From contig JAFPVJ010000013.1 of the NCBI GenBank assembly GCA_017400135.1, positions 1 through 64,000 of the forward strand: a DNA stretch of 64,000 bases. The letters are read 5' to 3'. This document shows, in pieces, positions 40,693-48,694 of this stretch (the stretch's first letter is position 1; each line of letters starts with the position of its first letter). The DNA comes from Bacteroidales bacterium (GTDB taxonomy: Bacteria; Bacteroidota; Bacteroidia; Bacteroidales; UBA932). Under the pieces are notes generated by a model. That model did not search any database. It saw only the letters and a list, made by a program, of their open reading frames with translations, and was not told where the DNA came from. The translations under genes were made by a program, and so were the position numbers.

Positions 40693-41706
40693 ATGAAACA
40701 TTTCCTTTTCAGCCTGGTGGCTTTCACCGCATTGCTCACCGGCGCCAACGCACAAGAAGTCTTCCGGCTCGGCATCATCGGGCTGGACACATCCCATTCC
40801 GCCCGCTTCTCCCAACTGCTGAATGACCCGGAAAGCACCGATCCTTTCGTACGGAAATTCGAGGTCGTAGCCGCCTATCCTTACGGCACCACCACCATCG
40901 AGAGCGCCGCCAAGCGCATTCCCCAGTACATCGAGGAAGTCAAGAAATATGGCGTCAAGGTGGTCGACAGCATCCAGGAAGTGCTGGACCAGGTGGATGG
41001 CGTGTTCATCGAGACCAATGACGGCCGCCTCCATCTCGAGCAGGCCATCGAGGTCTTCAAGAGCGGAAAGAAAGTATTCATCGACAAACCGATGGGCTCC
41101 ACCCTCGGCGAGACGATCGCCATCTACAGGATGGCGGAGAAATACGGCGTGAAGACTTTCTCTTCCTCCGCGCTCCGTTTCGCCAAGCGCAACCAGGAGC
41201 TGCGGGCCGGGCAATACGGCGAAGTCTGGGGTGCCGACTGCTATTCCCCTCACAACCCGGAGCCTACCCATCCCGATTTCGGATACTACGGCATCCACGG
41301 CGTTGAAATGCTCTATACCGTCATGGGAACGGGCTGCGAAAAGGTCAGCCGCATCCACAGCGACGCGGGTGACATCGTTTCGGGCTGCTGGACAGACGGC
41401 CGTCTCGGCTGTTTCCGGGCCCTGGTCGGAGGCTCCTACATCTACGGCGGCGAGGCCTTCTTCCAAAAGGGCAAGAGCGTGCCCATGGGCGCCTACGAAG
41501 GCTACAAACCCCTGCTGGACGCCATCCTGACCTTCTTCGAGACCGACGAACTGCCCGTCACCCCGGAGGAGACCATCGAGATTTTCGCCTTCATGAAAGC
41601 GTCCAACATGAGCCTGGAGCGCGGCGGCAAATATGTCACCATCGCGGAGGCCATGAAACTGGGCGAGAAAGATGCCAAGAAACTGCTTAAGAAATACAAC
41701 AGATAG
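40693..41706 (+). CDS. Exported Gfo/Idh/MocA-family oxidoreductase
   Basis: 337 residues from ATG 40693 (an upstream in-frame ATG at 40675 is less likely). Signal peptide MKHFLFSLVAFTALLTGANA. The nucleotide-binding fold begins FRLGIIGLDTSHSARF; the usual E-K-P catalytic motif reads VFIDKPMGS, so the Glu is replaced by Asp. Family members oxidise or dehydrogenate sugars and cyclitols with NAD(P). Periplasmic members in Bacteroidota are found in glycan loci, where they can convert sugars to 3-keto forms or act as glycosidases. The pair with 41707 is arranged back to back without a gap. Confidence 0.8.
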   Translation: MKHFLFSLVAFTALLTGANAQEVFRLGIIGLDTSHSARFSQLLNDPESTDPFVRKFEVVAAYPYGTTTIESAAKRIPQYIEEVKKYGVKVVDSIQEVLDQVDGVFIETNDGRLHLEQAIEVFKSGKKVFIDKPMGSTLGETIAIYRMAEKYGVKTFSSSALRFAKRNQELRAGQYGEVWGADCYSPHNPEPTHPDFGYYGIHGVEMLYTVMGTGCEKVSRIHSDAGDIVSGCWTDGRLGCFRALVGGSYIYGGEAFFQKGKSVPMGAYEGYKPLLDAILTFFETDELPVTPEETIEIFAFMKASNMSLERGGKYVTIAEAMKLGEKDAKKLLKKYNR

Positions 41707-43026
41707 ATGGAGAAACAACAAGGAGTTGATTTGAGCTTGAGAAAGTTCATCAAAGACCTGGGATGCATCGCAGGCGGGACCGCCCTGCTGGCCACCACTC
41801 CCTGGCTGAAGTCCTGCACCCCCGAGAAACTTGCGGAAATCAAGAAGGAGAAGGCGCGCATCGGCATCATCGGCACCGGTTCCCGCGGACAATACCATAT
41901 CGTGAATCTCCTTCAGATCCCGCACGCCAAGATCGTGGCCCTGTGCGACAACTACGACGTCAACCTGGAGGCCGCGCACGCCATGGTCCCGGACGCCCGC
42001 ACCTATACCGACTATCACGAGCTGCTGGACTGCCCCGACATCGACGGCGTGATCATCGCCACCCCGCTGGGAGCGCACGCGCAGATCACCCTGGACAGCC
42101 TCGCGGCCGGCAAGCATACCTTCTGCGAGAAGGCCATGGCCCGCACCCTGGACGAATGCAAGGCCGTGTACGACGCCTACACGCAGTCCGACCGGGCCCT
42201 GTATTTCTGCATGCAGCGCATGTATGACGAGAAATATGTCCGGGGCATGCAGATGATCACTTCCGGTCAGTTCGGAGAGGTGGTCGGGATGCGCTGCCAC
42301 TGGTTCCGCAACGCGGACTGGCGGCGTCCCGTGCCCAGCCCGGAACTGGAGCGCAAGATCAACTGGCGCCTGTACAAGGAGTACTCCGGCGGCCTGATGA
42401 CCGAGCTGGCCTCCCATCAGCTGGAGGTCTGCACGCTGGTGGTCCACAAGATGCCGGTCGAGGTCTGCGGCTACGGCGACATCGTCTATTGGAAGGACGG
42501 GCGCGAGGTGTACGACAGCTGCAACTGCGTGTTCCATTTCGCCGACGGGCGCAAGATCAACTACGAGACGCTCATCTCCAACAAGTTCAACGGCATGGAG
42601 GACCAGATCCTCTGCAAGAACGCTACCATCGACTTGGCGAAGGGCGTTTACTATTTGGAGGAGGACAACATGATCTTCGGCGTACGCCAGCTGCTGGACC
42701 AGGTCCGGACCGGAGTCTTCGCCGCAGTGCCGACCGCCGGCCCGAGCTGGAGACCGGAGTTGAAGAGCGAGTATGTGCCCCACGCCATCCTGGACAAGCG
42801 TTACGACGTCAACCAGGGCCAGAGCATGATCGGCGTGGTCAACGACGGCTCGGATGTCATCGTGTCGGCTTTCTGCCAGTCCTGCATCACGGGCGAGAAG
42901 GCGGAAAATGTGGTCGAGGAGGCCTACTGCGCCACCACCCTGTGCCTGCTGGCGAACCAGGCGATGGACGAGCACCGGATCGTGACCTTCCCGGACGAGT
43001 ACAAGATTCCTTACATGAATTTCTAG
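41707..43026 (+). CDS. Gfo/Idh/MocA-family oxidoreductase, exported
   Basis: 439 residues. The N-terminus contains LSLRKFIKDLGCIAGGTALL, a Tat-type-looking signal with the twin Arg reduced to Arg-Lys. The Rossmann motif ARIGIIGTGSRGQYHIVN is present, the catalytic region reads HTFCEKAMA, and the C-terminal part has the beta-sheet dimer domain. The stop of the preceding gene abuts its ATG, so the two are one unit. Substrate unknown. Confidence 0.82.
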   Translation: MEKQQGVDLSLRKFIKDLGCIAGGTALLATTPWLKSCTPEKLAEIKKEKARIGIIGTGSRGQYHIVNLLQIPHAKIVALCDNYDVNLEAAHAMVPDARTYTDYHELLDCPDIDGVIIATPLGAHAQITLDSLAAGKHTFCEKAMARTLDECKAVYDAYTQSDRALYFCMQRMYDEKYVRGMQMITSGQFGEVVGMRCHWFRNADWRRPVPSPELERKINWRLYKEYSGGLMTELASHQLEVCTLVVHKMPVEVCGYGDIVYWKDGREVYDSCNCVFHFADGRKINYETLISNKFNGMEDQILCKNATIDLAKGVYYLEEDNMIFGVRQLLDQVRTGVFAAVPTAGPSWRPELKSEYVPHAILDKRYDVNQGQSMIGVVNDGSDVIVSAFCQSCITGEKAENVVEEAYCATTLCLLANQAMDEHRIVTFPDEYKIPYMNF

Positions 43027-43032
43027 ATCCCT

Positions 43033-43272
43033 ATGAAACCGATCGTTATAGATTCCAAATTCGTCAAGCGGGAGCTATGGATCCTGCTGGGCTGCTTTGT
43101 CGCCGCCGTGATCTTCGACCTCGTGGGGATCATCATGTTCAAGCGTCCGGCCATCGAGCTGCTGACCACCATCGGCTACGAAGTGGTCATCGCCCTGGCC
43201 CTCTACGCCTTCCTGGCGCTAGTCAGGATTATTGTTTTCCTTATCGCCAGTCTCTTCAGGAAAAAGACCTGA
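43033..43272 (+). CDS. Small membrane protein
   Basis: 79 residues with two hydrophobic segments (about 18-36 and 46-73) around a short charged turn (MFKRP) and a basic end (FRKKT). It begins 6 bp after the oxidoreductase gene and is presumably co-transcribed with it. Unknown function. Confidence 0.55.
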   Translation: MKPIVIDSKFVKRELWILLGCFVAAVIFDLVGIIMFKRPAIELLTTIGYEVVIALALYAFLALVRIIVFLIASLFRKKT

Positions 43273-43290
43273 CAGGAGGCATCATCGGTT

Positions 43291-43381
43291 GGCTCGAAGT
43301 GCAAATTAGGCTCTTTCTGCACCTGAACAGCCTCAAATTGAGGGTTCGAGGTGCAAATCGAGCCTAATTTGTACTTGAGCC
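43291..43381. repeat. Palindrome in the convergent junction after the plus-strand Gfo/Idh operon
   Basis: Left arm 43291-43313 (begins GGCTCGAAGTGCAAATTAGG) and right arm 43360-43381 are inverted copies with few mismatches. The middle has the perfect CCTCAAATTGAGG palindrome (43331-43343) and a second partial copy of the arm. The element lies between two convergent stop codons. Confidence 0.75.
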
Positions 43382-43405
43382 TAAAAGCAGGCGCCTTACA
43401 CGACC

Positions 43406-44896
43406 CTAGGAAGCATCGGCAGTAAACAGCACGATACGCGACACAAGAGCGGCGTAGGCGTTATAGTTTACCTGAGCTTCGAATTTCAGGGTCATGCCAG
43501 TCATGTCCTCGCCCGGAGCTATGTCGATAATTCCACCTCGGGTGTATCCTTGTCCCAGGTCCAGCATGGTTACATTGGTAACGGTGTAGACCAGCTGTTC
43601 GGCACCATTTACAGTCTTGTAGACTTTCAGAGGAAAGCTTTTGTTCTCCGGGAGCGACACGGGAGCGAGATAAAGCCGCACTTTCGTAATGGTTTTCCCT
43701 GCGACTGCCGGCAGTTTTATGTACCCCTGTCTGGCTTCTTCTGTCCGGCAGGGGAAACCCAGGGCGTCCGGAAGCATGCTGCCTCCATCCAGGTTGGAGG
43801 CCTTCCAGTTGAATGCCTTGATTTCCCAGTCACGGGTCACGTTGTCCGTCGCTGTCAGTTGTTTTGTCTGCGCGCTTAAAGTAGGATAATTCGACGTCGC
43901 TGCAGGCATCCCGTTGTGGAAAAATCCCTGGCTGATGGCAGGCTCCTCCGAATAACCGCTTCCCTTGATGTCGACGGTGAAAGTATTGATGGTTTTTGTG
44001 CTGAAAGTACCGGCCTTGATGTTGACGGTCCTTGTATAGCAAGCGTTGGCAGTAAGCACCGTAACGGTCATCGTCTTGCCGGAATTGATTTTAATGGGAC
44101 GCACGTTGAACCATACAGGCCAGCAGTCGCCCACCTTCTCCAGTCCTTCGTCATAAACGGCGCTTACGGCGTTGGACCGTGTGTAAGGAAGTGCCACCGC
44201 CGACCAATTAACTTCGTCGGGAGTAGCTCCAGCCGTGTAATTGCATCTGCCAGCCATGGTATTCAAATCCTCTGGAGATGCAGTCTGGCTTAAATCGAAG
44301 GTTACCGCATAAATCTTATCACCGGGATCGAGTCCCGTAATCTGAAGCTTGAACGGTGCGGTCAGGCGTTTGAAAGCGTTGATACTAGCCGTCTTGTCTC
44401 CGGTTCCTTCGATGGTGAAAGGCTTCGACACAAGGATATCCGTGGCCGGGTCAAAAGAATTCTGGCCGGGGAATTGGATGGCAGGGAAAGTAATCAAGAG
44501 ATGCTTGGTATTAGGATTCGCCCGGGTCAGTTCTTTGCTGTAAGGCACGATACCATACCAGGTCTTGTCCAAGGAAGCGTCAGGGGCGGTAAAACTATAC
44601 TTGCCGGTACCATCGGGAGTAGAAGCGATGGCATAAGAGGAATTTCCGACATACAACGGTTTCGTCTCATCTTCGTTGTCGTATAACAGAGCTATTCTCT
44701 CGTTTTGAGTGAGCCTAATACCATCACCGGGAGTATAAGCGGACCGGGACGATACCCAATCTTCATCAGAAACGGAAAGAGTCACCGGAGTACCTGAAGA
44801 AGGGATAATAATCTGTTCTTCATCGAGTTCCTGGACACAAGACACTCCGGCCAGGAAAAGGGCGAGGATGCCCGCTATTGCATAAATCTTTTTCAT
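43406..44896 (-). CDS. Fimbrillin-like surface lipoprotein
   Basis: 496 residues. Lipoprotein signal MKKIYAIAGILALFLAGVSC. The first half (EDWVSSRSAYTPGDGI, then YLYDNED-type and FPAIQFPGQNSF) is nearly the same protein family as the N-terminal half of the gene at 53926-56583; the end of the C-terminal part (ALVSRIVLFT) also recurs there. It has no beta-helix domain, so it is a shorter paralogue. The 47-residue peptide gene ends 12 bp upstream. Probably surface-exposed and glycan- or adhesion-related. Confidence 0.7.
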   Translation of the reverse strand: MKKIYAIAGILALFLAGVSCVQELDEEQIIIPSSGTPVTLSVSDEDWVSSRSAYTPGDGIRLTQNERIALLYDNEDETKPLYVGNSSYAIASTPDGTGKYSFTAPDASLDKTWYGIVPYSKELTRANPNTKHLLITFPAIQFPGQNSFDPATDILVSKPFTIEGTGDKTASINAFKRLTAPFKLQITGLDPGDKIYAVTFDLSQTASPEDLNTMAGRCNYTAGATPDEVNWSAVALPYTRSNAVSAVYDEGLEKVGDCWPVWFNVRPIKINSGKTMTVTVLTANACYTRTVNIKAGTFSTKTINTFTVDIKGSGYSEEPAISQGFFHNGMPAATSNYPTLSAQTKQLTATDNVTRDWEIKAFNWKASNLDGGSMLPDALGFPCRTEEARQGYIKLPAVAGKTITKVRLYLAPVSLPENKSFPLKVYKTVNGAEQLVYTVTNVTMLDLGQGYTRGGIIDIAPGEDMTGMTLKFEAQVNYNAYAALVSRIVLFTADAS

Positions 44897-44908
44897 GGCA
44901 GTGAAGTG

Positions 44909-45052
44909 TTAGTCATCAAAACTGTTATATTCATCCTCATCATCCGGGATATATCCATCGTCCCAGGATGAACAAATGACGGACCTGAAACCCATCATCC
45001 TGATCACAATATCCGGCACTTCATACGGCGCCTTAAGCATTTCTTTAGTCAT
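44909..45052 (-). CDS. 47-residue leader-like peptide, Cys-Ser-Ser family, copy B
   Basis: Begins MTKEMLKAPYEVPDIVIRMM, then V-I-C-S-S-W-D-D, and an acidic tail with repeated Asp (DDEDEYNSFDD). The Y-E-V-P-D segment is shared with copy D at 56596. It ends 12 bp before the lipoprotein gene at 44896. One Cys only, no signal peptide. Missed by ORF finders because of its length. Confidence 0.65.
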   Translation of the reverse strand: MTKEMLKAPYEVPDIVIRMMGFRSVICSSWDDGYIPDDEDEYNSFDD

Positions 45053-45105
45053 AGGCGTTGATTTAAGGTGTTGATTATTAATGTTTAGCGTTGTTCAATT
45101 AAGCG

Positions 45106-46524
45106 CTACTGCAGGCGCTGGGCATACTTTTCCTCGAGGCGGGTGATGGGCTCCAGGATGCCGCCTGAGCGGGCCCAGTAGTCGTCGTCGAGGGTGAAGA
45201 CGCCGCTTTTCACCAGGGACCAGGGGGCGTTCGGGTCCGGGAGGTCCTGACGCATTTTCTGCCAGTTGACATAGTTCTGGTGGCCGTTGGTCTCGACCAG
45301 GCCGAGGTCTCCGATGCCCGGGAAGGAAGGGAGGCGGGCAGCGACGGCCTTGTTCCATTCGACCATCACGGGCGGGACGGTCAGGTCCGCGCAGAAGCAC
45401 GGAACTCCCCGGTCGAAGGCGGCCTTGGCGATCATCAGGCTCATGGACATCGTCTTCGCGATCGGCTTGAGGGCCATGGCCCGGTAGCCCATGTCCATAC
45501 GTTTCTCAGCATCGGCCACCGTGTGGGCGGATTCATCCGCAGCCAGGCGCAGGGGGATGTCGCTCACGTCGATGTCCGCGGCCTCGTCGAAGGGTTCCTC
45601 GATGATGGCGACCTGGTCGTAGGCGCCGATGGCCTTGAGGTGGTCGATGAACTTCAGCAGCGTCTCCTTGGTCTCATAGCGCCCGTTCGCATCGAAATAG
45701 TACGGGATCTTGCCGTTGTCCGTATAGGGCGTGCGGATGTCCTTCAGGGCCTCGTGGATCTCGCTCACGCGTGCCATGTCCTTGGCCAGCATCTCTTCCT
45801 GGGTGCCAGCCTGCCCGATCTTGATCTTCATGAAGAAATAGCCCTCCTCAGCGAGGGACTTGATTTCCTCCACCGGCACGGCGTAGGTGATCAGCGGGAT
45901 GGCCGCGCAGTGCGCGTGATGCTCGGCCAGCGCGGGGCGATACTCCGGCGGAATCATGTCGTCGAAGTTCGTCAGACCATTCTCCTTGGCATAGAGCACC
46001 CAGGCCGCATTGTCCACCGACACGAGGGCATTCAGGGCGAAGGTGGCGCGCAGGTCGGGGTTGGCGCTGATCTGCCTGCCGTATTCCCAGACCTGGGGGA
46101 AGAGCCACTCCATCAGCTCGACGGGCGTGCGGAAGCTCTTGCCTTTCGCCAGCTTCAGGGCATACTGGGTCATGGAATACATGATGGCGCTGCCACCGGT
46201 CTCTGAGTTGGCGAAAAAAACGGAGGCGTCGCTCCAGAGGATGCTCTGCAGGCCCAGGCCGATGGCGTGCTGCCCGGAGGTGGAGCTCATGTAGGCCGAC
46301 ACGTTCCAGATCTCGGAGACATAGCCGCCCTTGAAGCCGAAGGGCCTCAGCAGGGGTTCGCGGTCGAAGTCGCAGGAGACCTTGTCGATGGTGATGACCT
46401 TGAGCGTCGTGTCGGGGCTCAGAACGGGTTCCGCAGGGATTGTTTGGGCGCACTCGCGGGACTTGCAGCCGGCAAAAGCGGCCGCCAGGACCAGCAGGAA
46501 GGTTATTTTGAAGAGGGGTTTCAT
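45106..46524 (-). CDS. Lipid-anchored enolase-superfamily protein (mandelate racemase/muconate-lactonising type)
   Basis: 472 residues. Lipobox in LLVLAAAFAGCKS. Enolase-superfamily barrel features are visible: FMKIKIGQ (the K-x-K base), YYFDANGRYET (first Asp ligand), VAIIEEPFDE (Glu ligand), RLAADES, and YRAMALKPIAKT (Lys). Enzymes of this fold abstract a proton next to a carboxylate, typically in sugar-acid dehydration or dipeptide epimerisation. A secreted lipoprotein version is unusual, since most work in the cytoplasm. The substrate is unknown, though the neighbours suggest a sugar derivative. Confidence 0.75.
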   Translation of the reverse strand: MKPLFKITFLLVLAAAFAGCKSRECAQTIPAEPVLSPDTTLKVITIDKVSCDFDREPLLRPFGFKGGYVSEIWNVSAYMSSTSGQHAIGLGLQSILWSDASVFFANSETGGSAIMYSMTQYALKLAKGKSFRTPVELMEWLFPQVWEYGRQISANPDLRATFALNALVSVDNAAWVLYAKENGLTNFDDMIPPEYRPALAEHHAHCAAIPLITYAVPVEEIKSLAEEGYFFMKIKIGQAGTQEEMLAKDMARVSEIHEALKDIRTPYTDNGKIPYYFDANGRYETKETLLKFIDHLKAIGAYDQVAIIEEPFDEAADIDVSDIPLRLAADESAHTVADAEKRMDMGYRAMALKPIAKTMSMSLMIAKAAFDRGVPCFCADLTVPPVMVEWNKAVAARLPSFPGIGDLGLVETNGHQNYVNWQKMRQDLPDPNAPWSLVKSGVFTLDDDYWARSGGILEPITRLEEKYAQRLQ

Positions 46525-46536
46525 ATCGGGATCGTT

Positions 46537-48531
46537 CTATTGCCAGCCGAATTCGTCGCTGCCATGTCCTTCGCCGTAGGACTCGGAGTTGCCGCCGGAA
46601 TCCCCGGCCCAGCTGCGCCAGAGCTTGGTTTCATAGCTGCAGCCCTTCCCGGCAAGGGACGGGATCAGACCCAGGTAGCCAACGGCCGTGTCGACAAGGG
46701 AGAAGGGGGTGAGGCCATACTCGAAGCGGTTGGGGGTCGGGACGGCGAAACGGGCCTTCAAGGCGTCCCCGTTGGCGAAATCCACGCCGCTGATGAAGCC
46801 GCCGCTGTTGTTGCAGTAATTGCCACCCACGGAAGAGGTCTCCGCCGACAGCTTGGAGTAGGGATAATAGATATTGAGCAGATAGATGGCCGAAGTGAGC
46901 TTCTGGTCCAGCACATTGTCCTCACAGACGATCGCCTTCGGGTCACAGGTCGCAAGGATGGTACCGCTGCCCTTGTAGCCCAGCACCGAATTGTTCCTGA
47001 AGGTGAATTCCAGTGTCGAATTCTTGGCGTCGGTGTCCGTGCTGAGGGTGAACAGGTTCGAGGTGCAACTCTCCTTGCCCAGGATCCCGCTCGTGTAGAC
47101 CAGGGCGTTGTTTTCGATCACGAAATCCGCGTACGGGACGGTCCCGTATGCAATGCTGCGGAACAGGGCGTGGTTGTAGTCGTTGCTGCGGACGACCACG
47201 CTGTTCTTCAGGGCGAAGGAACCCAGCGGGCTCGTGCTCTTGCTGTCATAGACCAGGCTGCCCGCCGCATTCTCGTTCGGAGCGAGGTAGAAGGCGCAGT
47301 CTTCAATGTCGAGCCGGGACCCTGAGACGGTCATCGACGCCGTCGTGAGGGCATTCGTATTGCTCCGGACACAGACGTTCTTCAGGGCCAGGGAGCCCTG
47401 GGGCGTGAGACTCTTTCCTTCAAAGACCAGCTCGCTGTGGTGGTCGGAATAGCGGCCCACAAGAGCCACGCCGTCGGCCGGGGCCAGGTTCGCATCCCGG
47501 ACTGTCAGCTTGTCCACGCCGGCATCGGCGGCGACATAATCCAGGAACACGACGTCGTAGCTTCCTCCGAGATAAGCGGCCAGATCGCTGCCCGCGGACA
47601 GCTGGCTCAGCCGAACCAAGGCGTAGGAAGGATGGGTGGACTTGTTGTAGGTCTTTCCGCCGATGACGAGGTCCTGACCGGCGGTGAAACGCCCGTACCA
47701 GTCGATGCCTTCCGGGGCCTCGAAGCTGGGCGTCCAGGTATAGGGGCTGATATGGCCCGCTTGGAAGGTCGCGGCGCCGCCCCGGTTCACCAGGGTCGCC
47801 TTCGAGCCGTCATTGGCATGGGCGGTGATGCTGAGCTCGCCGAGTGGTACCGTGAGAGCCGGGAAACCGATGTAGAAGCGCGTCCCTTCCGGGGTCAGGG
47901 CCACGCCGCTGCCGCAATCAAGAGTCACGGCGGTGCCCGAATACGGCAGCATCGTCATCAAATCGACCAGGCCGGAGATGGGGGTTTCCTTCGTCTGGAC
48001 GGAGATGCTCGTCAGGGTCTTGTCGCCCTTGATGGTCAGTTCCAGCAGGCCCATGGCGTTCTGGAACGAGAAACTGAGGGTTTCCGTCGAGGCGAACATC
48101 ACGTTCATATCCTTGATATTGCCCGGAGACTGGTAGTGCTGCGTGGAGGGCAGCGTAATGATCGGGATGCCCGATTCCATCGTCACGAGCCCAGCAGGAT
48201 ACAGGGCGGCATATTTGCCAATGCCATAATAGTCGGGCAAGGGAACGGGCTCGGGATCGGACGGATTCTTCTTGGTGAATACGGCCTTGCGGGCATCGGA
48301 CGCGTCAGGCGTGGCCACGTAGGTCACGACGCCGGCTCCGCTGATGATGTCCAGCTCATCCCCGCTCTCCCAGAGGACGCGGACGCCGTCCAGGGTGGTG
48401 CGGGTCAGGGCGCCGATCTCGGCGGTGAAGCGGATGGAAGCCGGGGGCTCGGGAAGGACGGTCTCCTTCCGGCATCCGGCCAGCAGGAGAGAAAGGGCCA
48501 GGGCGGCGAATAAGAATGCTTTGCTCTTCAT
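46537..48531 (-). CDS. Surface lipoprotein with fimbrillin-like N-terminus and beta-helix (DUF4957/DUF5123-like)
   Basis: 664 residues. Lipoprotein signal MKSKAFLFAALALSLLLAGC. The start contains IGALTRTTLDGVRVLWESGD, the T-R-T then W-x-x-G-D hallmark of fimbrillin-like domains. From about residue 290 it shows DUF4957/DUF5123-type parallel beta-helix repeats (GRFTAGQDLVIGGKTYNKST, ALKNVCVRSN, FVIENNALVY). Such proteins are frequent in pectin- and plant-glycan loci. It follows the peptide gene at 48543 by 11 bp. Confidence 0.7.
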   Translation of the reverse strand: MKSKAFLFAALALSLLLAGCRKETVLPEPPASIRFTAEIGALTRTTLDGVRVLWESGDELDIISGAGVVTYVATPDASDARKAVFTKKNPSDPEPVPLPDYYGIGKYAALYPAGLVTMESGIPIITLPSTQHYQSPGNIKDMNVMFASTETLSFSFQNAMGLLELTIKGDKTLTSISVQTKETPISGLVDLMTMLPYSGTAVTLDCGSGVALTPEGTRFYIGFPALTVPLGELSITAHANDGSKATLVNRGGAATFQAGHISPYTWTPSFEAPEGIDWYGRFTAGQDLVIGGKTYNKSTHPSYALVRLSQLSAGSDLAAYLGGSYDVVFLDYVAADAGVDKLTVRDANLAPADGVALVGRYSDHHSELVFEGKSLTPQGSLALKNVCVRSNTNALTTASMTVSGSRLDIEDCAFYLAPNENAAGSLVYDSKSTSPLGSFALKNSVVVRSNDYNHALFRSIAYGTVPYADFVIENNALVYTSGILGKESCTSNLFTLSTDTDAKNSTLEFTFRNNSVLGYKGSGTILATCDPKAIVCEDNVLDQKLTSAIYLLNIYYPYSKLSAETSSVGGNYCNNSGGFISGVDFANGDALKARFAVPTPNRFEYGLTPFSLVDTAVGYLGLIPSLAGKGCSYETKLWRSWAGDSGGNSESYGEGHGSDEFGWQ

Positions 48532-48542
48532 CTTCCGTCCTC

Positions 48543-48683
48543 CTATCCGTTAAACCAGTCCACATCGTCGTCGCGGACGAGATCATCGGTCTCTCCGCTC
48601 TGGCAGAGTACGCCCTGCGAGAGGAATTCCAGGATCTCCACCCGGGGAGATTCGTACAAGGGAAGGTAGGGTTGTTTCCTCAT
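48543..48683 (-). CDS. 46-residue leader-like peptide, Cys-Ser-Ser family, copy C
   Basis: Begins MRKQPYLPLYESPRVEILEF, has its Cys in G-V-L-C-Q-S and an acidic tail (D-D...D-D-D-V-D-W-F-N-G). It shares the Y-E-x-P segment with copies B and D. It lies between two lipoprotein genes, 11 bp before the one at 48531 and 11 bp after the stop of the one at 48695. Confidence 0.65.
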   Translation of the reverse strand: MRKQPYLPLYESPRVEILEFLSQGVLCQSGETDDLVRDDDVDWFNG

Positions 48684-48694
48684 GGCCGGACGCG

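Noticed and set aside
40639-42975. A 778-residue minus-strand ORF
   Set aside because: It is antisense to the two Gfo/Idh genes and has low-complexity shadow composition (many Asp, His, Val); the plus-strand genes have clear motifs.
44909-45052. Reading the small Cys-peptide genes as lipoproteins
   Set aside because: They have no N-terminal hydrophobic segment before the Cys, so the motif is not a lipobox.
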